Shown: positions 11,586 through 24,564, counted from the stretch's first letter. The stretch: DNA of 64,000 bases from Zingiber officinale (GCF_018446385.1 NC_056001.1:6839600-6903599), one strand, 5' to 3'. Translations and numbers: made by a program. The notes: a model not told the origin generated them from the letters alone.

Positions 11586-12597
11586 TGTTGGAACCCCAAG
11601 GTTGTTTTGGTATGATCAACAAGTTAAGTTAGGTCTTGCGTTGTTTCTAACCTTGTGTCTAAGTGTGCAGGAGCTTAGGAGCACAGGTACTCGAGCGGAA
11701 GACGCAGCTAGCGAGAAGGACGACACGCTGTGCGTCCGAGGGACGAGGTGCTGCGGAAGAGTACACCGGCGGACGAGAAGGAAGTGCGCGCGGTGGTTCC
11801 GAGGTACGAAAGCCGGAGCGGAAGATTGCTCGGGGAGCAAGAGACGCAGCTAGCGCGAAGGTCGGCACGGGGTGCGACCGAGGGACGAAGTCTGCGGATG
11901 AGTACGCTGGTGGACGAGAAGGGACACGCGGTAATTCCGAGGGACAAGAAGCCGGAGGGAAGCACGCTCGAGAAGACCGGAAGATGGGTTCGGGTGAGCC
12001 CTATTCCGGATGTCAGAGATCACCCAAGCAAGCGGAGCCGGAGCAGAAAGACCCGGACCAGAGGCGAGATGAACCGGAGAAGAGAGCACGGACCAAAAGT
12101 CAACTGGGTTGACTTTTGGCTCCGGGCGCCCAGAACAGTCCGGGGCGCCCGGAAGTGACTTTTTCACAGGATCGAGCTTTGACTCGATCCAACCGTTGGG
12201 GGATAAATTTTATCCCCCCAGGGCGCCCGGAACCCATCCAGGCGCCCCGACCAAGGCTATAAATATAGCCTTGGTCCAGAAGCTTTTTAAAACGATCACG
12301 ATCATTCTATTTCCAAACACTTGTATGCTTTAGTTGTAGTTAAGCTTCTGTTTTCTGTGCCTAAAACGCTGTAAGAGGCTTCTCCGCCTGAAGGAGTTTT
12401 TGAGCTTAATCTTCCTTGGATTAACAACCACATCGGTTGTAACCAAGTAAACATCTGGTGCCTCGTATTTACTTTTATGCTTTTATTTATCTGCTTAATT
12501 CATTTTACAAGTGTTAGCTTAATCGTTCGAGGAAGGGTTGTTTATTTTTTGACAGGCTATTCAACCAACCCTTCTAAGCCGGCCCAACGCTCCTACA
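11586..12597 (+). repeat. N1 right LTR
   Basis: A 1012-bp LTR, TGTTGGAACCCC...CTCCTACA, homologous throughout to 9077-10068. The TATA box lies near 12257. Differences from the left copy are scattered substitutions and a few indels in the GC-rich block and after the TATA box, which points to an insertion that is not very recent but not ancient. Confidence 0.88.
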
Positions 12598-15117
12598 CCT
12601 ATTGTGTTCTTTAGAAGTTAAATTAGGAATCGCAAACGGAACTTAACATTATTGATTCCAAATTTAACTTATCTGTTCTTAATGGTTTAGACTTAGATCG
12701 CAAGCGGAACTTAACACTATTGATCCAAATCCACCTATGTTATAAATTCAATTAAATATTGATTTCCAAAATTGGCTTCCAGGTTAAACATGGCGAGACA
12801 CTAGGCCTTTGGATATGGGAGCAACTACCACTTCCTAGACAAAGCCTTTTAAGGAAAGCTAATATTTAATTTCCTTATATAACTCTAGATTTAACAAAAA
12901 AAAAACAATCGAATCACAAACTCGAAAAACAAAAAGAAAACACAAACTCGAATTCCAATTCAAAAAACTAGAATCTAATGCCTCTTGTGTTTGGAATTCT
13001 TACAAAAAAAAATAATTAGCATGATGCGGAAAATAATTACTAGTTATACCTTTCCTTTATATGCTAATAACCTCGAGATCTTCTACCGTATTCCTCGCCT
13101 CGCCTTGGACGTCGTGTGGGCGACGATTCTCCAAGATAAACACCACCCGAAAAGCTCCTCCTCCTTCTAGTATTCGACCACCAACACCTCCAATGAACCA
13201 AAGAGAGCAAGGGGAAAGGGAAGGGAAGAGGTCCGGCCACAAGAGAGAGCACAATCAATAGAATAAGAATAGATGCATACCCTACTTCTCCTCTTCTTCT
13301 CCTTCTCTTTGTATCCGACCATACAAAACAACCACATAGAGGTGGCCGGCCCTAGCATGAAGAGAAGCAAGGGTCGGCCCTTAGGAGAAGATTTGAAGAG
13401 AAGAGAGAAAAGAATAGAATTGATTAGATTGCTCCATGAGGCCTCTCCTTCCCTTCTTTTATATTACTTGCCCAAGGCAAATAAGGAAAGACTTTTTACA
13501 AAAATTAAAATCTTCCTCTTATTTTTCCTTTTCCCATTTTATTTTTCCTTTTCCTTTCTCTTGATTGATTCAATCATCCAATCAATGATTGATTGGTTTA
13601 TTTGATTGGTCGGCCCCTTGCTTGGGCACCAAGCAAGGGTGGCCGACCACTTAAAAGGAAGGAAATACTTTTGTAAAAATTTTATAAGTAAAGAAGAAAA
13701 GCTCTTATAAAATTTTACAAGCTCTCTTTTAATTTCCTAATGTGGATGTTAAAAAAGGAAAGTTTTAAAAATTAAAACCATGTTTTAAAATTTAAAACTT
13801 CTCTTCTAAAATTTTCTTTTTTAAACATGGTTACAAAATTAAAAAGATTTAAAATTTAAAACTTCTCTTCCTTTTTCCTAAAACCATGAGGATGGTTAAA
13901 AAAGGAAAGTTTTAAAACTTTTAAACTTTCTTTTAAACCATGTGGCCTAATTCAAATAAGGAAAGTTTTATATTTTAAAAACTCTCTTTTAAAACTTGTA
14001 GTTTTCTACAAAGAGAATATTTTAAAAATTCAAAACACCCCTCCTAATTTGACATATCATGGCCAGCACCTCTTTTCTTGGACACCAAGCAAAGGGCCGA
14101 CCACTTTGTGAAGGAGATTGGCCAGCCCCTTTGGCTTGGTCACCAAGCCATGGGTCGGCCCCCTCTTGGACATCAGGAAGGACTTTTATTTGGATGAACT
14201 TGAGGCTTTAATGAGGCTACGATAGGGACCTAGAGGAGAAATTGATTTTGGCCTTCCGATGAGCTTGAGTATCCCGTGTTCACCCCGAACACACAACTCA
14301 AGTTCATCAATAATAACTCATTCCACTAGAGAATTATTATCGCACTACCGCACCAATCCCAAATTACATTATGGGCTCCTTCATATCATGAGTGTGTTAG
14401 TCTCCCTGTATTTAAGATAACAAATGTCCACTAATTAAGTTACTGACAACTCACTTAATTAATATCTAGCTCTAAGAGTAGTATCACTCAACCTCATTAT
14501 CATGTCGGATTAAGTCCACCTGCAGGGTTTAACATGACAATCCTTATGAGCTCCTCTTGGGGGCATTCTCAACCTAGATAACTAGGACACAGTTTCCTTC
14601 TATAATCAACAACACACATTATAAGTAATATCATTTCCCAACTTATCGGGCCTATTGATTTATCGAGCTAAATCTTACCCTTTAATAAGTTAAAGAAATA
14701 AATACTAAATATATGTGTTTGTTATTATATTAGGATTAAGAGCACACACTTCCATAACAACTAAGGTCTAGTTCTTTTATTAAGTCAGTATAAAAAGAAC
14801 TTATCTAAAATGGTCATACTCAATACACTTAGAGTGTGCTAGTATAATTTATTAGTCAAGATAAACTAATACCTAATTACACTACGACTATTCTAATAAT
14901 TTGTTCCTTTCCATCTTAGTCATGAGCAACTGTTTATAATTTATAAGGAATTGATAACATGATATTCTGTGTGTGACACCACACACCATGTTATCTACAA
15001 TATAAATCAATTGAACAACTACACTTAGCATATAAATGTAGATATTGACCAATGTGATTCTTTTATTTTAAATATAAATGTTTACAAAAAGCTAGGCTTT
15101 TAATATACACTCTAACA

Positions 15118-15842
15118 ATAACTACTTCATTACTTTCATTGATGATCACTCTCGTTATGGGTATGTGTATCTAATGAAACACAAGTCTGAAGCCTTTAAA
15201 AAGTTTAGATAATTCAGAAGTGAAGTAGAGAAATAACTTGGTAAAAATATTAAAATACTTCGATCTGATCGAGGTGGTCAATATTTAAGCCAAGAGTTTC
15301 TAGATTATCTAAGGGATAATGGTATATTGTCTCAATGGTCTCTGCCTTATACACCACAATATAATGGTGTATCGGAAAGGTGTAATCAAACCTTGTTAGA
15401 CATGGTTAGATCAATGATGGATCGTGCAGATCATCCCAAGACCTTTTGGGGTTATGCACTCATAATAGTTGTTTACTTGCTAAACAAAGTCCCGATGAAG
15501 GCAATCTCAACTACTCCATATGAGGTATGGACTAGTAAGAAACCCCTCATATCTTATTTGAAGATATGGGGATGTCTTACTTATGTGAAGAGGACTATAT
15601 CAAACAAGTTGGATGCCAAGTCTGATAAGTGTTTATTTATTGGATACCTTAAGGAAACTAAGGGTTACCAATTCTATCACCCCTTGAAACAAAAAGTGTT
15701 TGTTTCAAGGCATGCTACCTTCATAGAGAAAGAATTTCTCTTACAGGAAGCAAGTTGGAGTATGGTTGAACTTGATGAAGTTCAAGGGACTCTAATAAAC
15801 ACTAATGAGATGTTTAGTCAAGAACCACAACCGATTATAACA
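15118..15842 (+). pseudogene. Copia element P: integrase
   Basis: Retroviral-type integrase core, cut on its 5' side by the M2 insertion. All three catalytic blocks can be read: FIDDHSRYG (first D), LRSDRGGQYLS (second D) and YNGVSERCNQTLLDMVRSMM (E). The Copia-specific PTWGCL-like region follows as IWGCLTYVKR. Two in-frame stops occur before 15300 (near 15210 and 15236); from 15327 the frame is open for 172 codons. It would insert element cDNA into the host genome, but the copy is dead. Confidence 0.85.
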
Positions 15843-16279
15843 TAACATAGATCAGGTAGGACACGTAATATTCTTGAGAGATATGGATCTCTTGTAAGAG
15901 AATCGAATGATGTGTTACTCATTGAGGATGAGGAACCTACTGATTACGAAGAGGCTCTGAATAGTTCAGAAAAAGATAAGTGACTTACAACCATGAAGTC
16001 GGAAATGGATTCCATGTACGAAAACTAAGTTTGGAACTTGGTGGACCCACATAAAGGCATTACGCCTATAGGGTGCAAATGAGTTTTCAAGAAGAAAACC
16101 GACATGGATGGTAATATTATTACCTATAAGGTCAGGTTGGTGGCGAAAGACTATTGTCAAAGATAAGACATTGATTATGATGAAACTTTCTTACATGTGA
16201 CCATGATTAAATCCATTCGGATACTCTTGGCCATATCAGCTCATCATGATTATGAGATATGGCAGATGAATGTGAAAAC
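15843..16279 (+). pseudogene. Copia element P: reverse transcriptase, 5' part
   Basis: The start of the Copia RT, with several frame breaks. It reads through a region equivalent to 'ALNSSEKDKW' (about 15955) and 'GCKWVFKKKTDMDG', to DYEIWQMNVKT at the insertion point of solo LTR S1. Stops near 15982, 16027 and 16163 show decay. The reading resumes after the solo LTR at 17299 with no loss of coding sequence other than the duplicated AAAAC. Confidence 0.8.
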
Positions 16280-17298
16280 TGTTGGAACCCCAAGGTTGTT
16301 TTGGTGTAATCAACAAGTTAAGTTAGGTCCTGCGTTGTTTCTAACCTTGTGTCTAAGTGTGCAGGAGCTTAGGAGCACAGGTACTCGAGCGGAAGACGCA
16401 GCTAGCGAGAAGGACGGCACGCTGTGCTTCCGAGGGACGAGGTGTTGCGGAAGAGTACACCGGCGGACGAGAAGGAAGTGCGCGCGGTGGTTCCGAGGTA
16501 TGAAAGCCAGAGTGGAAGATTGCTCGGGGAGCAAGAGACGCAGCTAACGCGAAGGTCAGCACGGGGTGCGACCGAGGGACGAAGTCTGCGGATGAGTACC
16601 CTGGTGGACGATAAGGAACACGCGGCAATTCCGAGGGACGAGAAGCCGGAGGGAAGCACGCTCGAGAAGACCGGAAGATGGGTTCGGGTGAGCCCTATTC
16701 CGATGGAGCCGGAGCGAACAGACCCGGACCGAGATGAGCTGGATCGAGACGAGCTGAACCGGAGTTGAAAAGTCAATTTAAGTTGACCTTAGGGCTCCGA
16801 GCGCCCGGAACCATTCCGGGCGCCCGGAACCGACCGGGGCGCCCGGAATCGACTTTTCAACAGGATCGAGTTTTGACTCGATCCGACCGTTGGGGGATAA
16901 AATTTATCCCCCCCAGGGCGCCCGGAACTCTTCCAGGCGCCCGGACCAAGACTATAAATATAGCCTTGGTCCAGAAGCTTAAACAGAACTCACTGATTGT
17001 AAATCCAGTGCTTGCACACTCTCTTTTAGTCTAAGCTTCTGTTTTCTGCACTTCAACGCTGTACGAGGCTTCTCCGCCCGAAGGAGTTTTATTGAGCTTA
17101 ATCTTCCTTGGATTAACAACCACATCGGTTGTAACCAAGTAAATCTTTTGTGCCTCATTTTTTTTATGCTTTTAATTTATCTGCTTAAAGACTTAATTAT
17201 GCAAGTGTTAGCCTAAAGAGTTCGAGGAGGGTTTGTTTTCTTTTTTGTGTTAGCAGGATATCCAACAACCCCCTCCTAGCCGGCCCAACGATCCTACA
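16280..17298 (+). repeat. Solo LTR S1 (N-family Copia), TSD AAAAC
   Basis: A single LTR of the same family as N1, beginning TGTTGGAACCCCAAGG and ending GATCCTACA. It is flanked by AAAAC at 16275-16279 and 17299-17303. No interior is left, so the element was reduced by LTR-LTR recombination after it inserted in the RT of P. A TATA box (ACTATAAATATA, about 16951-16962) and GGCGCCCGGAA repeats are present as in N1. Confidence 0.93.
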
Positions 17299-17942
17299 AA
17301 AACAACTTTCTTTTATGGAAATCTGCTCGAGGATGTGTATATGACACAACCCGAAGGCTTCACATCTATCAACAAGAATAAAGTATTAAAGCTTCAACGA
17401 TCTATTTATGAACTAAAACAAACATCCAGGAGTTGGAATATTTGTTTTGATGAGGCGATCAAATAATTTAATTTCTCACAAAATCCAGACGAACCTTGTG
17501 TGTATCAAAAGGTTAGTGGGAGTGTAGTCGTATTCCTAATATTATATGTTAATGACATATTGCTTATAGGAAATGATGTGTCAGTTCTATAGTTAGTTAA
17601 AGTTTAGTTATCCAATACATTCTCCATGAAATATATGGGAGAAGTAACTTATATCCTCAGAATGAAAATCTATAGAGATAGATTGAGAAGGTTGCTTGTT
17701 CTTTCACAGTTGACATATATAGACAGAGTGCTAAAATAGTTTAGCATGTCTGAATCCAAGAAAGATTTCATACCTATGAGGCATGGAATTCAACTTTTGA
17801 AATTTATGTGTCCACGCACAGAAGATGACAGGATTTGCATGGATAAGATACTTTATGCGTCCGCAATAAGATTTATCATGTATGTTATGTTATGTACAAG
17901 ACCCGATATATCATATGCTTTGAGTGTTACGAGTTGATATCA
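17299..17942 (+). pseudogene. Copia element P: reverse transcriptase, 3' part
   Basis: Continues the RT after S1 with NLLEDVYMTQPEGF and, near 17546, the active-site region LYVNDILLIGND, in which the second position of the YVDD box is N. The end of the domain reads LCTRPDISYALSV, typical of Copia. In-frame stops near 17463, 17590 and 17740 inactivate it. It is interrupted at 17943 by a hAT fragment. Confidence 0.83.
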
Positions 17943-18994
17943 GCAGCCCCGATCCTTCGACTCAGGAGGCCCGGGGCGAAAAAATAAAATGAGGTCCAAA
18001 ATAAATTTTTAATAATATACAATAATTTCTTTTAGCATTTCTATTTGTAAAATCGTCTATAATATTACCAGTTTCAAGATTTTTCAAAATATCTTTTTCA
18101 ATATATAAAATTGTCAATCCATTTAATTTTTCTTGCGACATTGACGATCTCATATATGTTTTCAATAATTTTAATTTTAAAAAACTCCTTTCAGCCGATG
18201 CTACCATAACAAGCATAGTCAACAAGATTCTATAATTAATTGTAACATTTGGATAATAATTTATACTTTGAACAAATTCAAGAATATCAATTGTAAACAT
18301 TACTATATTTGGTAAAGTCATTTGTAATATTTTTTAATTCGGTAAATAAATAATCTAACTTAACATCTGATGAGTTGTTATGAGTTAGAGTGGATTTTAA
18401 ATTGACACAACATTTTCGCAATTCATCATCGTCCAAAGTTCTTAACATTTTTGAATCAAATAAAAAATTAAATATATTTTCAAAAGTTTTCATTTGCTCA
18501 AATCTACATTTTAAAGAAGCAATCGTCATGTCCACAACAACAACAAAATAATCAATTTTAAAGGACTCTGATAGTGAAACTTCATTGTCCTCTCTTTCAT
18601 TAAATTATTTTTTCCTAAAAATATGACGCTTTATTGTAAATATTAGCTCTATGTGCATATATGATGCAAGACTTTTAGTAATAGTCAAACTTGCAACAAA
18701 ACCATTATTCCTATACTTTTCAAAAAATAAGATTATACCTTCCAATTGTTTCATGGCAGCCCTAAATCCCTAATTTTTCATTTGTTAACACTTTGCAAAT
18801 TGCAACCTAAAAGGATCAAATGAAAAAACATTATCAAAAGGCTCTGAAATATGAATTTGGGACCAACTATCCAAGGCCCCAACTACATGCCTATAATACA
18901 TAATACTAAAAAAAAAAAAAAACTAAATTAGGCCCTCCCAAATTCTGGGCCCAAGGCCATCACCCAATTTGGCCCTCCTCCAGGGTCGGCCCTG
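17943..18994 (-). mobile_element. hAT-type transposon fragment with ZMYM1-like transposase C-terminus, TSD GATATCA
   Basis: An insertion in Copia P flanked by GATATCA (17936-17942 and 18995-19001; hAT elements make 8-bp duplications, so one base has changed or the end is off by one). The right end is the self-complementary CAGGGTCGGCCCTG. On the minus strand, 18321-17962 encodes the conserved hAT dimerisation end (ASAERSFLKLKLLKTYMRSS, then MSQEKLNGL). This is the 'zinc finger MYM-type 1-like' hAT group. The upstream transposase is present only as broken frames to about 18850, and the N-terminal half is absent. Confidence 0.82.
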
Positions 18995-19001
18995 GATATC
19001 A

Positions 19002-19560
19002 ATCTGATTCAAGAATGGATCATTGGGTGACTGTCAAGATGATCTTTAAGTACTTAAGAAGAACTAAGGATATGTCTGGTCAGATATACAGATGCTAGTT
19101 TCCAAACGGACAAGGATGACTTCAAGTCCCAGTCTGGATTCATATTCATATTAAATGGAGGCGTAGTTAGTTGGAAAAGTTCCAAACAAGACACTGTTAC
19201 AGATTTTACCTATGAGGTAGAATACATTGTAGCTTCGGAAGCAATAAAGGAAGCAGTTTGGATCAAGAAGTTCGTTACTAAACTTAGAGTGGTTCCATCT
19301 ATTGTTGAAGCATTACCTGTTTACTGCGATAACACTGGAGCCATTGCACAAGCAAAGGAACTGAGGTCTCATCAGTAATCAAAACATGTGCTTCGTCGTT
19401 ATCATCTGATCAGGGAGATTGTTAGTAGGAAACAAATATAACTCGAGAAAACTCCCACTGAAAGAAATATAGCGGATCCTTTGACAAAGGCTCTACCACA
19501 AAGCAAGTTTGAGAGTCACGTTTATGCTTACGATTTAGGACACTGTGGTGATTGGTTTTA
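19002..19560 (+). pseudogene. Copia element P: RNase H
   Basis: Resumes the P polyprotein after the hAT insertion. RNase H motifs are YTDASFQTD, SGFIFILNGGVVSWKSSKQ, VEYIVASEAIKEAVWIKKF and, at the end, IADPLTKALPQSKFESH. The first strands are frameshifted (near 19030-19080), and a stop replaces a codon near 19376 in the 'RSHQ.SKHV' region. The product would remove the RNA template during cDNA synthesis; this copy is dead. Confidence 0.85.
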
Positions 19561-19573
19561 AGCCAAGTGGGGG

Positions 19574-21408
19574 TGTTAGAATTTGAGGGATGCCCTAAGG
19601 CAATCGTCTTACATTTTTTTTATATTTATTTGATAAGTATAGATTCACTATTTGAGTGCATATTATATGTTTGATTGACTTAAACTCATTTACTGAATAT
19701 CTATAATATAATTCATAGCATGAGAGAATTTGTTATTGGATCACAACTAGTGATTATCTCTACATGTGCAATTATAAATATATTGAAATTTCTCTAGTCA
19801 TCGAATTGATGCATTCAGACATCATAAATTCTGTAAGACTAGCACAGGTTATACTCCTTGGTTCAGCCAAGCAGCTGTTTTCTCACTGGCTGGAGATATT
19901 GGGATGTCGAGGATTAAACGTGGATGTTGGTTATAGTAACTAGTTCATTGGAGTGACTCACTGTAAGACTTCATATGGTTACATATATATAGATATGTCT
20001 GTGAAGTTTTTATTGTAGCACGAGTGCAAGTTTCCTTCGACTTGGGATATACAAGTCATCTTCGTCATGGAGACTTATACTTTGACATCTTAAGCAAGTA
20101 TCTCATTGAGGTGTGGACCCGGGATGATTGCATATAAGTTGAAGTGCCCAAAGGTGTTTGGATAGCATATAGAGGATTCACCGTTCCTTGCGAAGAGACG
20201 TATACCCTATGGCCACTTGTTAGGGTTATCATTCAAAGTCTTTGGCCAAAGCATCACATGTTAAGAGTGTGAGACTCTTGTATACATGTACAAGTAATTT
20301 GAATCCACAGAACGATAAAGTATTACTTAAACTAGGTGTGACGTAGTCAACTTAGTGGGAACAGGACACATAGACCATGTCCTGAACCAAGTGGGTATAA
20401 GGCGAGTGAAAGGAACGAGGTATGACTCACTGTAACTGCTGAAGGGTTTAGATCAATTAATTCTAAGATCAACTATAATTTTCCAACTAATTAGGAATCA
20501 TGATGTACTACTAGGTGTCACTCATGATCGTTCTATAATTAAGTAGTTAATTATGGACAACCAAGATAAACCGAGAACCTATTGGGTCACACGCACTAAT
20601 GAGTCTCTAAAAGACATAAAACAAGTTAAAGAATAGGATTTTTAAATCAAAAGATAAGTGTTTGGTTGGATCATACATAAAAAAAATATAGAAATATTTG
20701 TCGCAATGGAAGCGCGGATGAGCCACATCTCTTATGGAAGAGTTGGATCATATTTGGTTTAATTATGAATTAGTCATGAACCAACTTGATTTAGTTGTGA
20801 ACCAAATCAAGGGGTTAATGAGCTAATTTTTAAATAAGAGATAATGGGTTAGATTTAGGCTTTCTAATCTAACTCATTAATGATGACTATATATTGATAT
20901 GGTTGAGAGAAAATTATACACATGAGACCATTAATTGACTTGTAAGGTTGTTGGAAAATCTTAACCCAATTTCTCTTCTCCTCTCCCTCTCCCCTCTCTC
21001 TTTGCCGCCGCTAATAAGGGGAAGCCTTTCCCCTTGTTGTCGTGACCACCACAAGGAAGAAATCTCTTCCTTGTGTGCTTCTCTTTCTTTTCCTCTTGAT
21101 CCCTCTTCTTCGCTTGTGGCTACTAACTTTCGAAGGAGAGACTTGTACTTAAGGAGTTGTCTTTAGAAGTTTGGCGTGGATACGAATGGAGGCGAGGTTC
21201 GACAAAGTCACTACGGTTGATGCCCTTCTGGTTACAAGTCATCCGTAAGGTACACCTAGCGTAAATTTACTTTCAGTAAAAAATTTAATTATGCGATCAT
21301 GTTTGATATGTTGTATCCTTGTATACGTGTGGTGCGTGTAATGTAATAATTTAGGAATTATTATTATTTTATTTTCTGCTATGCATGTTTATGAAACATA
21401 TTTTAACA
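19574..21408 (+). repeat. Copia element P: 3' LTR
   Basis: Follows the purine-rich AAGCCAAGTGGGGG, begins TGTTAGAATTTGAGG and ends near TATTTTAACA. Its partner 5' LTR is not in the window. The interior is non-coding and the open frame near 20948-21166 lies in C/T-rich LTR sequence. The right edge could be two to four bases further right because of a CACA repeat. It abuts the decayed antisense ORF of gypsy B, into which P is inserted. Confidence 0.75.
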
Positions 21409-21498
21409 CACACCGCATCGGGCATATCCTAATAGGCTAGTCTCTGGCAGAGAGCCAGACCTTCCATCCAAAACTAAATGAATATAAAAATAAGTAAA

Positions 21499-22952
21499 TT
21501 AAGTCCAACCGGGAAACATAGAAGTGAAAAATCTGGATAAGCTTACCGTACTGGATTTCTGAATAAAGATGTCAGTAAGCTCCCTGAGTGGAATCATCGC
21601 TGCCCTAGCCCTAACATCCACCCAGGTTTGGGCCAAGGACCCTTGTATCTTAATCTTATGTTCAAGGGAGCGTGGTTCGGCAGAGTCCGAATGGCGCCAG
21701 TCATTAGTCGACAGCTTGATAACTATCGTTATATGAATGCACCCGCTCAGATTTGTGGACTCTAAAGTAGTCTTGCCCTTGGACTTGGATAGAGGGGTGG
21801 AATGGATAATAGATGTAGTGGTCGTCGGGTCAACCGGTGGGGGCATCAGGTAGGAGATTGGTTGTGCTATGGTCACCCCGACCCGCAGCGTTGACAAGGA
21901 CGGTGTCCGATCGAAAGATGGAGTCATTAGACTGGCCACCCTCTTAGGGACTGTAGATGAAGAATTCTCACCCTATTATGATGGGGGTCGCGGAGCCGAC
22001 GCGGTTGCAAAGGTTCATGGAATAGATGCCTCCGAGCGGGAAATAGCCTCCGATCGGAGCCTTTTTCAACGTTGGCATTGGATCAATGGTTTGCCGGATG
22101 TGGCTGATTCCAACGGAATAGCTATGGACACCATGGAAGGACGCTCGGGAAGTAACTCGCCAGTGTTAGACGCAGCGTCACTGGTTGCTGCCCGGCTCAC
22201 TTCTACTACACAGGTCTGCTCTTCAGAGGGCCCAGCCAGCAAGAGCATGCGGCTCTCCAGCTCGACCACCCCCTGGCATTGACTTCTGCATCATTTAATT
22301 TGCTAGAGCCGCTAAGCAATGCCCCAAACATGACTTGGGCTGCAAAAAAAAAAAAAAAAAAAAAAAAGAGAAAGAAATCAGCTAGATTCAAAAACAACAA
22401 AAGGAAAAAGAGTTTACCAAAAGAGTCGGGTGGCTGAGCTCAAATGCAACTCAGCCCAAAAAAATACAAGAAGCCCTCCAGCAGCAACTTGTATATATGG
22501 TATTTCAGACTAGCTAGCTGCGTGGCTTCTTAGAGGTAAGTTGTCTTGCATCGGTATCTGCCCAAGAAGTTCAGTAGATCCATCTGCCATGCTAGCTGGA
22601 CGAAAAAGCGGACCGGTCGGGAAGGCGGACGTAGAAGTAGTGGGACTTCCAACCCTTATTGGACGTGGGTATCGTCTCAAAATAAATGACGGCCACTCGG
22701 GCTTAAAAGAGGAAAATGCTCGGCTCGGATAGTTTGGGATAATAGAAATAGTAGAAAATGTGATGCAGAAGAGGAATCTCGTACACACGGAACAATACCA
22801 CAACCCACATAGTAACCTAAAGGAATTAGGTACCAACTGTGATAATGGGATTTGAAAATACCTAAAAACTTCATAAATGAAAGGATAGATAGGAAAGTAC
22901 AGATCGACATATAGTTGGTCCTTAAAGAAAGGAATGAAACCATCAGGAGGTG
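21499..22952 (-). pseudogene. Antisense ORF of gypsy B (Transposase_28 / 'putative gypsy type transposon' domain), main part
   Basis: Read leftward from the S2 insertion. The conserved block is PPDGFIPFFKDQLYVDLYF, then QIPLSQLVPNSFRLL. This resembles the plant domain named 'putative gypsy type transposon' (Pfam Transposase_28), found in antisense or extra ORFs of gypsy elements. Further on, a Ser/Pro/Thr-rich linker and the segment KIKIQGSLAQTW (about 21640) match element A at 35885-35920. The frame breaks around 22500 and 22300. Function of the family is unknown. The match to A is seen directly; the domain name is from memory. Confidence 0.6.
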
Positions 22953-22957
22953 TATAG

Positions 22958-24405
22958 TGTTGGTGTAGGAAGCACCAGACGATCGAACCTGAGTTTTGAT
23001 TATGTCAAAGGGTCCAAAGTTAAGTTATCTTATGATCTAACAAGGTTAATTGAGCTTGCAAGAAAGTCCTAAGTTGTCTTAGGCAAAAGTCCTAGTGAAT
23101 TCTAGGTAGGTGGAAACCCCTAGGGTGTGGTAACCCTAGATCCTAGGGGGTGGTAACCCTAGGTAATGGAAAGTCCTAGCTATGGTTAGGTAGGTGGAAA
23201 ACCCTAGGGGGTGGTAACCCTAGGAGGAAAGTCTTGGCGAGTCGAGCGCTTTGGGCAAAATCCTAGAGTCGGAGACTCTAGGTGAAAACCCTGGTGGTTG
23301 CGGACCAGGTGGAAGTCTGGACGGGTCGTGGAGCGGACGTCCAGCATGAAGACCTGAAGTCTCGGGCGCTAAGCAAAAGTTCAGTCAGTCTGGAGGACCG
23401 GTTTGGCAACAGGTAACTTCTTCTGAGAGGAGTAGGTGAGGATGTGTTCCCCGGTGAGGGAACAGTAGGCGTTGGTTCGACTTAGGGTTTCCGGAGGAAA
23501 TTCGAAATCAGAACCGGACGGTCCGAAGACTGTCAAGTTATTTATTTATTTATCAATTGCTATTTGTCTAACTCTGTTTTACAGGAAATTAACAAGTTTT
23601 GCAGGGTCGGACTTAGTCTTGATCGATCGACCGAACCTCAGTATAAAAGGATCATAATTCCAGCTCTCGGTGAAGTGTTGACCTGAGGTTCGGTTGACCG
23701 AACCTCGGGATCGACCAACCTATCCGAGGATAGACAGAGACTTAGTCAAGCCAGCTTGATCGGATCAGATGAGGTGAAGATCATCAGCTGATCGATTGAC
23801 TGAATGATGGGATTGGTCAACCGAACGAAGGCGCTATCCGGAGAGGTTGCATCTGGATGGAAGGTCAGGAGGATTTCGCAGGTTCCATCGACCGAACCTG
23901 GGGATTAGTCGATCGAACTTGGGGATAGGTCAACCGATTCGGATCGAGTCAAAACTTGATCTCGAGATCAGAGGATCTGGATCAGGTTTGAAGAGACTAT
24001 TAAAAGGGGTCTCGGGTAGCATTTCAGGGACACCGAAAATCAGACTACTTGTGCTCCTGTGTGCTGCTCTGAAACGCTTCAACAACACTCAACTATTGCT
24101 CCGACAATCGATGACTCTTTTACTCATCCTTATATTGTCGATATACTTTATTTAGTTTTGTACTTGTAATTGCTTACTTGTAAAGAATTTCTGAGCTATT
24201 AGTGATTGTCTACTGAAAGTGATCAATGATCGCGGGCCTTGGAGTAGGATTCGTCACAGGCTCCAAACTAAGTAAAAGAAACCTGTTAGCGATTGTGTTT
24301 GTTTCTTTTTTTTATTCCGCTGCGTTATTCTGAGTTTTCCGAAACAAACGAATTGGTCATGAGTACTATTCACCCCCCCCCCTCTAGCACGTCATTGATC
24401 TTACA
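22958..24405 (+). repeat. Solo LTR S2, TSD TATAG
   Basis: A 1448-bp single LTR, TGTTGGTGTAGGAAGC...GATCTTACA, flanked by TATAG at 22953-22957 and 24406-24410. It splits the antisense ORF of B exactly between the codons before TPPDGF. It is related in style to the X LTR: 'AAAGTCCTAG' and 'GGTAACCCTAGG' tandem words at 23060-23240, then multiple GGTTCGGTTGACCGAACC-like palindromic words at 23620-23910, and a C-rich 3' end near 24371-24382. No interior remains. Confidence 0.92.
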
Positions 24406-24410
24406 TATAG

Positions 24411-24564
24411 GGACGATTGTGGGTGGAAGGGATTGTGATTTGTAATCATCGGGAATGTGGTAAGTCATCTTCATTTGATCCATCTCGTCGCAATTGAGGT
24501 AAGACTTGGTGGAGGTATACCACAGACCCGGGACAACAGGGGGAGGAGAAGGAGAGTGTGCCAT
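24411..24564 (-). pseudogene. Antisense ORF of gypsy B, N-terminal part
   Basis: Starts at the ATG at 24564 (MAHSPSPPPVVPGLW), which corresponds to the start at 34429 in element A (MAHSPSPLLAVSGLW). The shared start on two copies supports this ATG. It continues to the S2 insertion point (about 24411) and resumes at 22952. The sequence upstream (24565-24700) is also conserved between A and B and could be its promoter or 5' leader. Confidence 0.6.

Larger units (their letters stand above)
9077..12597 (+). mobile_element. N1: chimeric non-autonomous Copia-type LTR element, TSD CCTAT
   Basis: Two LTRs (9077-10068 and 11586-12597), both TGTTGGAACCCCAAGG...TCCTACA, flank a 1.5-kb interior. The element sits between perfect 5-bp duplications CCTAT (9072-9076 and 12598-12602), so it inserted as a unit into the M2 LTR. 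The interior contains a gypsy reverse-transcriptase fragment directly after the left LTR, then a Copia gag tail, an AT-rich spacer and a polypurine tract (11572-11584). It has no visible primer-binding site, zinc knuckle, protease, integrase or RT of its own. It must have been moved by proteins of a related autonomous element. Confidence 0.88.
8995..15117 (-). repeat. M2 5' LTR (Copia), split by element N1
   Basis: The same LTR family as 3338-5738. It begins on the minus strand with TGTTAGAGTGTATATTA (at 15117) and ends ACCAACA (at 8995) next to the primer-binding site. Net length is about 2.6 kb after subtracting the N1 insertion with one TSD copy. The right edge is followed directly by Copia integrase coding sequence in the opposite orientation, so M2 is inserted in element P. 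AT-rich monotonous blocks such as 13680-14040 make up much of the difference in length from the M1 LTR. Confidence 0.82.

Noticed and set aside
20948..21166. Open frame of 72 codons near the end of the P 3' LTR
   Set aside because: C/T-rich LTR sequence with no recognisable domain.
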